Positions 34,357-45,459 of a stretch of DNA of 64,000 bases are shown here, piece by piece. The position numbers and the translations under genes were made by a program. Position 1 is the first letter of the stretch; each line of letters begins with the position of its first letter. Under the pieces are notes generated by a model. That model did no database searches. It was not told the origin of the DNA and saw only the letters and a program-made list of their open reading frames with translations. Source of the DNA: Tetragonia tetragonoides (Eukaryota > Streptophyta > Magnoliopsida > Caryophyllales > Aizoaceae); assembly GCA_038025085.1 (NCBI GenBank), contig CM076150.1, forward strand, positions 3,886,001 to 3,950,000, given 5' to 3'.

Positions 34357-35472
34357 AATAGATGAAAAATTCCAAATAATAGCATATATATAGATATTGT
34401 TCATTGACCTCATTCGATGTTTATTCTTTCTCTGTATTTTATTTTGAGGGGGTGTGTTTATTGTTTCTTCAATTTACTTTTCCTTGATATTTTTGACTTT
34501 TAAGTTTTTTTTTTCAGAACTATAGTTTATTTTGATGTTTTATTAATTTTTTTCCCTTTAAGTAGTGTTTCTTTGGAGAATTTTTCATTTTCACTATTTC
34601 CTTCTTTCTTATTTTGTTATATTTCTCTTTGTATTTATTTTTGTTTTGTGATTCATATTTTGTCTTTCTCATTCTCCTTTATTTTAAATTTGAATGTCCA
34701 ATGTTCTTTTGCAATCGAAAACATATTTTCTACTTGCTAGGAGTAAAGCTAAGTACATGACCTCTACAAATCCTGTCTTGACTTGACTTTTGTCGTCATT
34801 GTTGTTTTTGTTATTGTTATTTATGGAAATACATAAAGGTGGAAAGTAGCGTGACATACAAACATAAGAAAAATATAGAAGATTTATGTGTTATGCCGCT
34901 TCATGGTAAGACAGTCAAAAGTAACATTCTTTTATTACCTTTTAGGCCAAAAGTAAAACTTATTATTATTCGAAATGTATCAATTGTCTCACGGTGAAAC
35001 TGTCTTTTATGAGTTCTTTTTGAAAATATCTTGTGAATAATGTGGTTTCGTCCAATTGACTAGACTAGATTGGGCGGAAACCTCTAAAAAGAAAGGTAGT
35101 TTTGATTCTCAAATCTAGTTCTAATCTTTATATTGCAAATCTAGGATGACCCACAAGGTGCAATTGATTGGATCACCAATACGAATGTGAGAACTAAGGT
35201 TTACTGCTAGTTAAGCCCACAGAGGGAAATGGAAAGAGATGCTTTAACAGTAGGATAGGGTAGTAGTCATCAACTCATCAGTCTAACTTTTATGATTGGA
35301 AGTAATTGATGGGAAAATGATGGGAAAGATTTGTGCCATTTAAAAGAGTGATCTATTGCTATCTTCTCCCTACAATCAACATGTTGGTTGGCTCCACAGT
35401 TGCACCTTGTAGCGCTTGTGTTGCTGCCTTACCAAAGGTTACTACTTTTTTACATGAGAGGGGGCTCTTTAG
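34357..35472. other. Gene-free stretch
   Basis: No gene recognised. T-rich at 34430-34690. Stretch 34905-35030 resembles the GTCTCA-ended repeat family (CAATTGTCTCACGGTGAAAC). Confidence 0.4.
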
Positions 35473-35486
35473 ATACAAATTGAAAG

Positions 35487-35703
35487 AAAATGAGTTGGGA
35501 CCTGGGAGCATAAATGGTAAGTGTCCTATTTTTCAACTCAGCCGTTAGCGGTTCAAATTACTATTTACGTAGGGAGGATAGATTCTTCTACACTTTTCTT
35601 TAAAGGGAAGTCTCCCTCCTCTGCTTGAGCCTGTCAAAGATGAGTAGGCTTACCTGACGCATGTGATTTGCGGACTAGTACATGTGTCGGTGTAGAAAAA
35701 AAA
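35487..35703 (+). mobile_element. tRNA-headed SINE (family G)
   Basis: Flanks ATACAAATTGAAAG (35473-35486) and ATACAAATCAAAAG (35704-35717), two mismatches. A-box-like GGGAGCATAAATGGTAAGTG and B-box-like GCGGTTCAAATTAC, then an A tail. Confidence 0.7.
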
Positions 35704-35717
35704 ATACAAATCAAAAG

Positions 35718-36737
35718 GCCCCTCTATTATATGTCTACATGAAACATGATTGTCAAACTGTTCTTCCCACATGTATCATGACATATTTTCTTGCTTTGGT
35801 CATTATTTGAGTCAAAAAACAAAAATGTATGCCTAGCTAGTGCTTTCACCTTAGCTCATTTACGAGGAGAGCAAAAGGTGGGTCGGTGACCTATAGATTA
35901 GGATCGCGTCTTTGGTACCATTGACGAACTGTCCCTAGCGAAGCTTATTGAGCCACGCAGTTGTCCCTTCAGCCTCACTTGAAGGGTACAATTCTTAATT
36001 CTCTATGGAATGAGATAATAGCGTCTAACTACATATTATTGATTAGATATCATTTATCAATAATAAAGTTTGCTAGCAAGTACGTACGTTCATGGCGCTT
36101 GTTGGGATTTGTTTCTTATTTTTGTTCAGGGATATATTTTGGGGATATTTAGGGTGGGGTGGGGTTGGTTTGCGAATGGAACAAGTCTTGTGTGAGACCA
36201 ATTACAGTAAATTGGGGTTACTAGTTCAAAATGTAGGGGTCACCTATAATAAGCAATGTTCATTGTTTCACTGAAAAATAAACGTCGTCTCACCAAGAAT
36301 TATGATAAGGCCGTCTTATACTAGTTTTTGTGTTCTGAAGGTTATATAGTTACCTATATGTATGGGATAATATCTAGAGACTTATTGAGCCATTAGGAAA
36401 TTATTATCTTATCAAGATGTGATTTCTCTATTATGTTGTAATCCTAGGGTTAGGAATACTTGCTTGTAAATTTAGGGTTGTAGACTTGGAGTTATTATCA
36501 TTTCATACATATGTGTGTCCCGTCAAGATGTGATTTTCTTTTTCTACTGTAACTCTAATAAGGTTAAAGTAATTTGCCTATAAATTTAGGGTTATAGGAT
36601 TAGGGTTATTATTAAGTGTGTGAGCGCGAGAGCCGAGGAAAGGGTGCCCGAGTCACCTTGTAATGATGTATGAGGGCATCGTAAAGGGTGCACCCCCAAT
36701 AGAAAGGGACATCAAAGAAAACAATTTAGTACTTGCT
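35718..36737. other. Gene-free; MITE copy and degenerate tandem repeat
   Basis: Stretch 36178-36322 is a member of the GTCTCA-ended family (CTTGTGTGAGACC ... GGCCGTCTTATACT). Stretches 36413-36500 and 36533-36612 are two diverged copies sharing ATCAAGATGTGATTT / TCAAGATGTGATTTTC and TAAATTTAGGGTTRTAG. No gene. Confidence 0.5.
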
Positions 36738-36750
36738 AAAAGACAAAAAA

Positions 36751-36936
36751 AAAGAGTACCAATAAGCACTTAGATGAGTTGGTGAGGGACTCTTCTAGCT
36801 TAAGCAGAGATCTCGGGTTCGAGGCCCTGTGAATGCAGCAGTGTTAAATACTTATTGGGAGAGCTTTGCCGCCCTTGTGGTCCCACCCGACTCGGTCCGG
36901 ATTCAACCAAACGGTCTCAGACCAAAAAAAAAAAAA
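36751..36936 (+). mobile_element. tRNA-headed SINE (family D)
   Basis: A-box-like TAGATGAGTTGGTGAGGGAC, B-box-like GGGTTCGAGGCCC, body ending CGGTCTCAGACC then 13 A. Flanks AAAAGACAAAAAA and AAAAGGACAAAAAA are similar, as expected of a duplication, but A-rich. Confidence 0.75.
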
Positions 36937-37250
36937 GGACAAAAAACAAGTTATTGAAAATATTGAAAGGATAAAATAAACAATAGAGGAGAACAAGACA
37001 TAAAAATTACATGAAAAACCTCAAATTTAGGGAAAATCATGGATGGTGCTAGCAAATAACAATTCACTATAGAAAGAAAATTACAAAGGGGAAACTCCCC
37101 ACACAAGTAATGTCTCTAAAATCTTACAATGCTTTCTTAAAGAAAGAATTATCTCTAAGGGCTTTGCCCTCCTTTCCAACAAAAAAAAAATAAGAAGAAA
37201 GAATTATTACACCTTCAATCTAAACACTCATAGTGGAGGAACTCTGTTCT

Positions 37251-37457
37251 CATCACATGATGATAGTGGTCGCATACGTGCACGCGCGCGCGCACACACA
37301 GAGAGAGAGACTTTCACACCCACACCCACACCCACACCCACACCCACACACACAAAATAACCTCCACACACACCCACCCACAAAATATGACATACAATAC
37401 ATACAACCCTACATTAAATGTCCACACACACACTTACTTGCACTGAATGTCTCATGT

Positions 37458-37493
<36 letters not shown>
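37251..37493. repeat. Simple-sequence cluster
   Basis: CG/CA, GA, (CACACC)n at about 37317-37350 and (AT)n at 37460-37493. The His/Pro-rich frame across it is an artefact. Confidence 0.95.
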
Positions 37494-37496
<3 letters not shown>

Positions 37497-37590
37497 AATG
37501 AGAGTTCTAAATCTAATGCACTTAGGAAATAAACCGACTAAGCTTTTTGCCATTTTAAAGATCTTGTAAAAGATTTATCACAATAATATA

Positions 37591-37845
37591 CTCCCTCCGT
37601 TTCTCTTTAAACTTCCTACTTGTTTTTTCACGGTCTTCGATGCGGTACTTTGACCACTAATATCTATAAAAATATACAAATAAAATTATAAAAATTTGAT
37701 ATTGTGAAAATACATTTCCAAAGGAATCTAATGCATATACTTTCAAATCATAGCTCACAGTGATTTTTCTATATATTTACGGCCAAAGTTTATAAAGTTT
37801 GAGCTCAAAAAAGCAAGTAAGAAGTTTAAAAACAAACGGATGGAG
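37591..37845. mobile_element. Stowaway-type MITE (255 bp)
   Basis: Starts CTCCCTCCGTTTCTCTTTAA and ends ...AACAAACGGATGGAG, with TA at both sides (37589-37590, 37846-37847). The CTCCCTCCGT terminus and TA target are those of Tc1/mariner-derived Stowaway elements. Confidence 0.92.
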
Positions 37846-37847
37846 TA

Positions 37848-38471
37848 ATTAATTATTTTCATATCGCCAGCCTTATAAATTAGCTAACCTTAATAGATCT
37901 CACGCAATATATGTTGCCAATAATATTGGTATTATCACATCATTGAAAACTTGGAGACATAACCTTATAAATCTCTGCATTACCTCGAATTCACAACGAA
38001 ATACAAGAAGACGTCTCCTTTCACCAAGAACCGTAAAAAGGGCTCCATCTTTGATTAAACTAACACCCAACCACATCTTGAGCAACCACATGTGTACAAA
38101 CTTTGACTTGCGAACTGGCATGATATCTCCACATTCACTTCATCCACGAAACGGGAAACCCCGTGCCAAAACCATAAACTTGGCTAATCAAAGAGAGTAA
38201 TGGGGCTGAACACCTTAAAAGAATCTTGAGATATATCTCCTTAAACTTAAACATTTATCACTAACATACTGAATCTTCTCTCCCTAAAACGGTCTTCTCC
38301 AAGTTTACTGGAAAATGAAATGAAATTGTGATCGAATTAAGATAGTTTCATTTTTATTTTTTCGCAAAGTTTTATTCCGAGTCTTTAATTATAATTTTGT
38401 TTTATTCAGCGTAGAATTATATTGGTTCCTCAAAACTGTATGGATTCGGGATTTAAGCAATAAGAATTGGA
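37848..38471. other. Gene-free stretch
   Basis: No gene recognised; frames are short and unlike known proteins. Confidence 0.4.
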
Positions 38472-38488
38472 ATTTACAAAAACATGAG

Positions 38489-39089
38489 GTTTTTTTTTTT
38501 TTTTTGAGAGGAGAATAGGAGACTTTTATTCATAGAAAAGCCATACGACATCTAAATCAAAAATAACCCTAGAATATACTAAATCAACAGTACCAATAAC
38601 AAATCTGCTAACAAAACAATTAACTAGAATACGCGAGCGCGACTCCCAACATGCATAGTAACCATGTGCTTCCTTTGATGCTTCATCTTTAACGGAATTG
38701 GAGATCTTCACCACAAGTACCGTAATTGTTTGCTCACAAAACGTTGTATGATACCATCGATCTTGTGCATATCCGGTCCCCGAATTCATATTACTTGATA
38801 CTAAATCGCACAATAGGCGAAGAGAGGATCCTACAAAGAGGAAAAATATAAAAATCCCTAATAACTCCACAAAAGGGAGAGAAGATTTATTCAACTTAGA
38901 GAGCATAAACTAGAAATCAATGACAAAAAGAGGTGGAAAACATGAATCATAGGCCGGGAATGGCCTAAATCGGCCTTCCCGGCCTGAAAATTTGTCCTAG
39001 TAAGATTTAGAATTGAGAGAGAAAGAGGAGAGGCAAAAAAGAGAGGCTAGAGTTGTAAGCCGATCTTCTGGATGGTGATAATTATGATC
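38489..39089 (-). mobile_element. Retroposon family F, full copy 4 (601 bp)
   Basis: Perfect 17-bp target duplication ATTTACAAAAACATGAG at 38472-38488 and 39090-39106. The T-run 38490-38505 is its poly(A) tail. It aligns along its length with copy 5 at 57 kb: CT-rich start, GGCCGATTTAGGCCATTC, AGGATCCTCTCTTCGCCTAT, GGGGACCGGATATGCACAAG and the family 3' end. A frame on the minus strand gives EAHGYYACWES and VDLVYSRVI, also present in copy 5. Whether the frame is real coding sequence is unknown. Confidence 0.85.
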
Positions 39090-39689
39090 ATTTACAAAAA
39101 CATGAGTTAAGCCATTTACTTTGCGGTTTGTTTTGGACTAAATTGTTGGTCTCAAGATTTTTCTTTGGGCCTAGGAGTATTTTGAACTCACTCCAATGGA
39201 TTTGAACTTGTTTATCACCCTTCTCTATCCTTATCTAAGTACCAAAAGTTGACAAGCAAAAAAAAAGTACCAAAAGTAATATTAAACCATTAAAGATGCT
39301 CTTTAGGGTAAAAGTAAACAAATGCCACATAAAAGAGTTAATTAATACTCCATATGAGAAGGAAGGAAAAACCATATGAGAAGAGTGAAACTCCGACACT
39401 CTAGTCTCTAGCTCAATTATAGCAAAAAACAAAGATGGTTCCTTTTGATGTGATGTGTGAACTAATATTTGTGGGCTTGCCATTAAATCGAATTATAACA
39501 GGGCCGACATACGGCCCACGACAAGGTAGGTGGATTTTACTAGACGTCAGTGACACTGACAATTACTCGTTGGGTCCGATCAGCTTCAAGTCCAATTTCC
39601 AATGTGGCCTTACTGGAGGGCTGCACACCTATTCAAACACCGACCGATCCGAACCTGTTTGCTAACATCTACTCCGTATTACTAGACCA

Positions 39690-39880
39690 ATTAGTGGAAA
39701 TCACTGTCTGGACCAATTAATGAGAATCAATATAATGACCTCAACAATTCATTGAAAATAAGTGATAGAACTTTAACCAATTAATAGGAATCAGTGACAA
39801 GACCTTACCCAATCAGTGAAAATCAGTGAAAACAAGTAAAAAAATAAAATAAAATATGCACCCTTAATACGTTTGAACTT
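39690..39880. repeat. Tandem-repeat element, family T copy 2
   Basis: About five units of the type GACCTTACCCAATCAGTGAA / GACCAATTAATGAGAATCA, ending with an A-rich piece and TGCACCCTTAATA. Related to 15700-15950 and 43190-43305. Confidence 0.6.
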
Positions 39881-42800
39881 TAATTTCACAATCTTTGAGG
39901 TTTTTTCCTCATTTTTGGGTTTGATAAAATTCTCATGTATGTAAAATCTCGTTACACAGTGACCATGTTTGTATAATTTTAAGGGTTCTGGGATTTGCTT
40001 AATTTTTCTGGGTACTGGCTAAAAATCATGTTTTAACTATTCTTCATTTTAAACAAGTTACTAAAAATATTTGTTGAAGAAATTTTCACATGTATGTGTA
40101 GTGTATGTAAATATATGTTTTTTTAGAAGTGTATGAAAATACATGTTGTCTCATATTTCTATTTATGAAGGAGTCTTATTACAAAAGACGCACTAAACTA
40201 ATTGTGTCTATTGGTGAAGAAACGCATACTAGTAGGCATGATGTTTCATGAGTGACACATAATGAAAGCTTATCATGGTTGATAAGAGGCATGTTATCTT
40301 CTATAAATATAGGAAGCCTCAAGCCTCTTAAAATAAGGTGAATATATAATTAGAAAAGGGGTAACATCCTGGAACCATAAAACACACTTTTCTCTCAACA
40401 TCGCTTTCTCATTGATATATTAGTGTTCTAATATCGTTAGTACAAGTTATTGTTTAGAATGGATCTTCGTGATATATACTGTTTTGTTTCTCCCATTGCA
40501 CATGAGAACAAATAAAGTCGTCAGAAAAGCGCCCTAGCAGAACTTAGAGTTTCTTATGCCATTAGTCCTGTGTCAAGTTTATTCCACTATCATCATTATT
40601 GGGTTTTGCAACGGCTAGAGAAATGCGCAGCGATCAGGGTATCTACAATGCTAAACCCATACCTTAACATACAATTAAGTCAAACCATCTATAGTGATGA
40701 ACCCTAAACTTTATTTTCCTTTACCCAGTAGCTGATTCAATGGGTGATAAGTGGGGACGGTGGTTCTTGATACTATCTGCAAGTATATGGAAATATCACA
40801 TAATATAAAAGATTATCGTGTTCCAAGAGAGTGAGGGTTTTGAGTACCAAAATGCTTTATAACAAGAAAGATAAGAGAAATAGGAATTGAGAATGATTTT
40901 TGGTATATTTTCTATTTCTATAAACTAAAAACGATGAACTAGATGCAAGTTTATAACGATTTAAGACAATGATTTAAAATATTAGGATTGGGGTTTTCAC
41001 CCCACGATACCCATCTAGCATGAATAATTCCTACCCCCTTGACTATGTTATTTACTTGATAGGCAAACATCCCACTCAAACCATCATTGTCCCCTCTCAA
41101 GGATGCAATGACTACCTAAACATGATTAACACTTACTTTCGTGGCATCAAGAACATATAAAGTCAATGAAACATGGGTGAATCTTAAACCATCAATCAAT
41201 CCAATCTACTTTCGTGATGAACTAATTGATTTGGAAATTAGAAGTTCTAAATCAAACCATATCTCTCAATGTAATATTTTTAACAAGCAAATAAGGTGAA
41301 ATGCTCTCTCAAGCATTTCATCGAACACCTTGCACACTAAATAGAAACATCAAGTTTTAGTAATAAAACAAGGGGAAAAGTGGTAATCATGCATAATCAA
41401 GGCATACTGGGGCTTAATCTCTAATCCTAGAAAGGAAACTACTCATTAATCATGAGATTAAGCATAATAAATATCATTATATAACTAACCATCATTCAAC
41501 ACAAACCAAAAGATTAAAAGTGCAAGTATTGATAGAAAGGGAGAGAGAAAAGAGAAAACTTACAACCAATGTCAAGATAGAGAGTAGATTAACACTAATT
41601 ACCAAAGTTTAACACTCACTAAATTATCCTAATCTCACTATTTGAGGAACACTAGTAAAAACCCTAAAAAACGTAAGCTAGGGATGAGATAAGATGAGCG
41701 TACGAGGGGGGTATCTATATTCCATTGGTCGCATGTGCAAGGGGGCACAAAACTGGGCCAAAATAGACAAAAAACTACCTAGGCCATTTTCCCCCAACAA
41801 AGTGGTTTTTCGGGTGCGACAGTGACATAAGGTTGGCGATCTTAGGCAAAGTTAAATGGTTAAATTATTGGGAGAAAAAATGGCCTCGTTTGGCCCCTTT
41901 CGCCTTCTGGAGCATTTTGGACAGTCTTTCGCTTGGAATTGGCAAAACCGTAAAACATGAAAGTTGTAACTTTGTTTGTTAGCTTTCCACAGCACTTTGA
42001 ACACTTGATTTTAAGCTCATATGAAGACTTTAAGAACAAAATGCCGAAGAGGTGTCCAAACTTATTTGTCCTTATTCTTCTCATCATATAAATTAAATGT
42101 CCTTGTATCTCTCGAGAGTTGGGTCTAAAATGAGCACATGTGCACACAATATACCAAAGACGTAGAGAGGAACAAGAGAAACAAAATTCAACCTAAAAGA
42201 TTATGAAACACACACAAAAAAAAATATAGGGTACAAAATCATCACAAAATATGCAACAAATTCATGTTTGTCGGTTCCCTAAATTTTTTTTGGATTTTTG
42301 TGGGTTATGAATATTCAGTCTTATACGTATGAAATTTAGCCCCAGCAGCCTCGCTAAATGGTGTTAGTAAATATTTTGGTAGCATAATTAAATACTATTT
42401 GTGTTTTTTTGGTTATTATATTCGCATACTAGCACAAGTTTGGTAGCAAAAATTTTCTTTCAGATGTTAGTCAAGACTTTGGTAGCAAAATAATATCACA
42501 TAAAAGTTAGTCGATAATTGGTTGCAATCTCGCCGAAAAAATGGTGTAATTACGGAGATTAAAATTTTCGTTCATTATCTCGCCTGAGTTTCGTCGACAA
42601 ATATTGTTGGGGTATTGCTGCAATTAATTAGAGAATCAAATAGAACGAACACCCCTTTTGTTGAATTTCGTTGAAGGTAAATTTGTACAAGAAAATAATC
42701 ACACTCTAAAGTTTTAGTGCAGAATTTTAGTCACCGAAAAAGTTCACTCCGGGAGGGGGTGCAGAAAATTTTGACTAGATGACTAATGTTGATGGGTGGT

Positions 42801-43189
42801 GGTTTGCAGTTCAAATAAAGGTGGTTGGATATTTCATTCATGGTGGGGGTAGATGTTGGTTCCGATGCATGGGGAAGTGACAATAATTATTAGAGTCTCT
42901 TTAGTTTAAATGTTAAATTGAAAATTTCAAAAGTTGAGTTCAAATTTTAAGTTAAAAATAATTCTACAGATGTCATGTTTAAGCAAATGAGATTGGTAAA
43001 ATATTCTTCATTTTTGCCATATACAAAACTGAGATTAAATATGTATATGTATTAAATACACATAATGTATCTATAGCCTTTTTCCTCAGTTTACATAAAT
43101 TTATATCAAACTTTATATTTTACGGAGACCAAATCACGGTTTTAACCATAATAACTAAGATTTGTGTTATTTTCCACTTATTACACCTT
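39881..43189. other. Gene-free; possible old LTR remnant
   Basis: No gene recognised. Around 40290-40420 the order TCTATAAATATAGGAAG, then about 100 bp to CTCTCAACATCGCTTTCTC, looks like the TATA and leader part of a solo LTR, but no paired TG..CA ends or target duplication were found. Stretches 40690-41700 and 41700-42700 are unidentified and may be retrotransposon-derived. Confidence 0.35.
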
Positions 43190-43305
43190 ACTCAATTAAT
43201 GGTAAGACCTTATTGAATCAGTGAGAATTAGTAGCAGAATCTTACTCAATCAGTGACAGGACCTTACCCAATCAATAAGAAATCCGTGGAAAATAATGCA
43301 CCCTA
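43190..43305. repeat. Tandem-repeat element, family T copy 3
   Basis: Three to four units (GTAAGACCTTATTGAATCAG, GACAGGACCTTACCCAATCA) ending in AATGCACCCTAAGG. Short relative of 15700-15950 and 39690-39880. Confidence 0.55.
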
Positions 43306-44956
43306 AGGCTTGGATTAATTGATTAGTGATTAAACATATATTCACACGTCACCCCACAAGCAAGCACCATCAACATATTTACCACAAATCTCATCTGTGC
43401 CGTGTTGGGCACACCTTAGTTTAGTTTAATTTGTCCATTACTCTAGTCTAGAATGATAGTACACTAGTACTATAAAAAAGAAAACAACACAAGAAAAGAC
43501 AAGGAACAAAAAGGGTACTGCAAAATTTGTAATGCACATTTTAGTGTAAGTTTCGAAATGTGCAGGTTTATATTCAAAAATGCCTAGTTTACACTTAGTG
43601 TAGTATACACAAGTGTGCTTGTGTCTATCACTGATGCAAACAAAATGGCATGTTCATGTTCCCATTGCCCCAAGCATCAAAATAGGTGCAGAGAAACTAG
43701 CTCCAGCATTTAGCACTGCCCAACTCCATTTCACACCTAATCTTGCTTTTCAACAAAAAAAAAGAATTTTCTCGAGACGATTTGACCATGTTATTTTTGT
43801 AGTGTAATTCTTTAGTACTCGATTTATGATTATAATGGGATTAGCAACCCGTCTATAATGGACTGACGATTTGATCAACTCACCTACGATTTGACCAATC
43901 CATTTATGATGGACTAACGGACTGATTCAAACTGAGGAATAGACCTCCCTTTTTTCACTATTACTTTTCTCCCAAGTCTCTACAATAAAAAACTAATTAC
44001 TCCATCCGTCCCAAATTAAATAATTGTTTTGTAACTTGTAACTCACATGGATATGAGTAACGAGTTACAACTTACAAAGCACTTATGTATTTTGAACGAA
44101 GGGAGTACTCCTCTCCTATATGTTTTACATACATATGTGATTCTCTCCCCAATATTAAAAACTGGATAAATATTAGTTTATTTACCGGATAGTCTACCTG
44201 GGGATGAGTGAGTTGGTGATTGGTTGGATTTTGATATTTTATTTTTTAAGTTAAAAATCATTTATTTAAATTTCAATATATATATTTACATTTCTTGTCC
44301 ACATCAACCAAGTAAACTACCTGATCGATAAACTAAGTATTCTCCTTAAAAACTAGTACCTAGATTTAATTATACAAAATCCCTAACACCTGATTAGTTT
44401 ACTTTGAAGTTTTGAAGCCTGAAGGTGTCAAAATGTTGTACTTGTGTTGTATGGCATTTCACAAACAACCAAACAAAATATACCAATTAATTAACCAGAT
44501 AATAAATATCTAGTTCAGTGCATATATCACAATTCACAAATTCCACAAGTACATGGAACTATATTCCATTTTCATTTTCATTTCCATTTCCATTTCCAAT
44601 CATCTCATTCTCATCAGTCTAAATCATCACTATCTATGACTAATTGACTATCCATCCATCCATGTAATTTCTATTCACAGTGTGTCAAATTCCAAAAACC
44701 CCCAAAATTCACACCAGTGACCCATCTCATCTCAAATTAAATCTCCCTACAATTAAAAAAAAAACTAATCACAAGTAAAATCAGTACTACTTCAATTAAA
44801 TCCCAATTAATCAGCATTTTCCACTAATTTAAATTCCTTTTCACAACTCTCCTCATTTACCCCACAACCAAACACGCCCTCAATCTCATTCCAACCCCAA
44901 ACACACGTGACCAATCAATGCTCCCGCACCCATCACCACGCGCCACACCCTTATCA
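43306..44956. other. Gene-free apart from one Stowaway MITE
   Basis: No gene recognised. (TTTCCA)n-like sequence at 44570-44598. The stretch 44700-44956 may include the 3' UTR of the minus-strand candidate gene at 44957. Confidence 0.4.
44000..44105. mobile_element. Stowaway-type MITE (106 bp)
   Basis: CTCCATCCGTCCCAAATTAA at the left and ...TTTTGAACGAAGGGAG at the right, TA on both sides (43998-43999, 44106-44107). Inner blocks TTGTAACTTGTAACTC / GAGTTACAACTTACAA are also inverted, so the element folds into a hairpin. Confidence 0.9.
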
Positions 44957-45384
44957 TCACCCCACGCGCCGCCACTCAGCCCAAAAAACCTCAAGTGGGT
45001 CAACAATGTTAAGCCCCGCGGTGTTAAAACTCGCCATGAACGACGAATCGTTGTCCAAAAACGACGACCCACATGATTCTTCGTTGCCATTGATGGTTAT
45101 GTAAGACGATGAAGGCTCAAAAGGTGGTGTAATGTAGGGGTATGGGACGAACTTAACCTTGCAAGGTGGCGAGTGTGGTGGCGCGTGAGAAAGCGCGTCG
45201 AGGAGGTTTGTGAGGTCTTCTTCAGCTGTTTCGTCTAGTGTGAGGTTGAGGTGAGAGAAAATGTCGAAATCGTTGTTTTTGATAGGGGAATGTGGTTTTG
45301 GGTTTTTTGAAGTTGGGTTTTGGGTTTGAGTTTCGGTGAAGGAGTGTTGGCGTAATGGCGTTTTTTGGTTTCTTCCATTTCCAT
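44957..45384 (-). pseudogene. Small unidentified protein gene with a one-base frame break (or sequence error)
   Basis: The ATG at 45384 opens MEMEETKKRH and soon runs into a stop, but the neighbouring frame is open for about 135 codons to a TGA at 44957-44959. It reads like a real acidic protein: IKNNDFDIFSHLNLTLDETA, then EEDLTNLLDALSHAP, PPCKVKFVPYPYITPPF, SSSYITINGNEESCGSSFLD and AGLNIVDPLEV. The two frames would join if the A6 run at 45361-45366 held one more A, giving about 142 residues. I do not recognise a characterised family; Ser/Asn/Pro-rich with no membrane segment. A TATA box and CT-rich leader lie just upstream, which supports a transcribed gene. It could be a homopolymer sequencing error, a recent pseudogene, or a gene with another start. 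Confidence 0.55.
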
Positions 45385-45446
45385 GGTGGAGAGAGACAGG
45401 AGAGAGAGGAGAGAGAGTGGGGTGCTGGGAAGTGAAGGTGAGTGAG

Positions 45447-45453
45447 TATATAA
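45447..45453 (-). promoter_or_regulatory. TATA box upstream of the 45-kb candidate gene
   Basis: Minus strand TTATATA in the context CATTTATATACTCACTCACC, about 65 bp upstream of the ATG at 45384 and followed by a CT-rich leader, as in many plant promoters. Confidence 0.6.
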
Positions 45454-45459
45454 ATGAGG

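Noticed and set aside
37251..37385. CRISPR-like regular repeats
   Set aside because: Simple dinucleotide/hexanucleotide repeats in a plant genome; no spacers.
37233..37532. His/Pro-rich frame
   Set aside because: Pure product of (CACACC)n and (AT)n simple repeats.
40190..40660. Solo LTR
   Set aside because: TATA-like and leader-like sequence only; no TG..CA ends, no target duplication and no second LTR or polymerase frames, so kept only as a possibility in the intergenic note.
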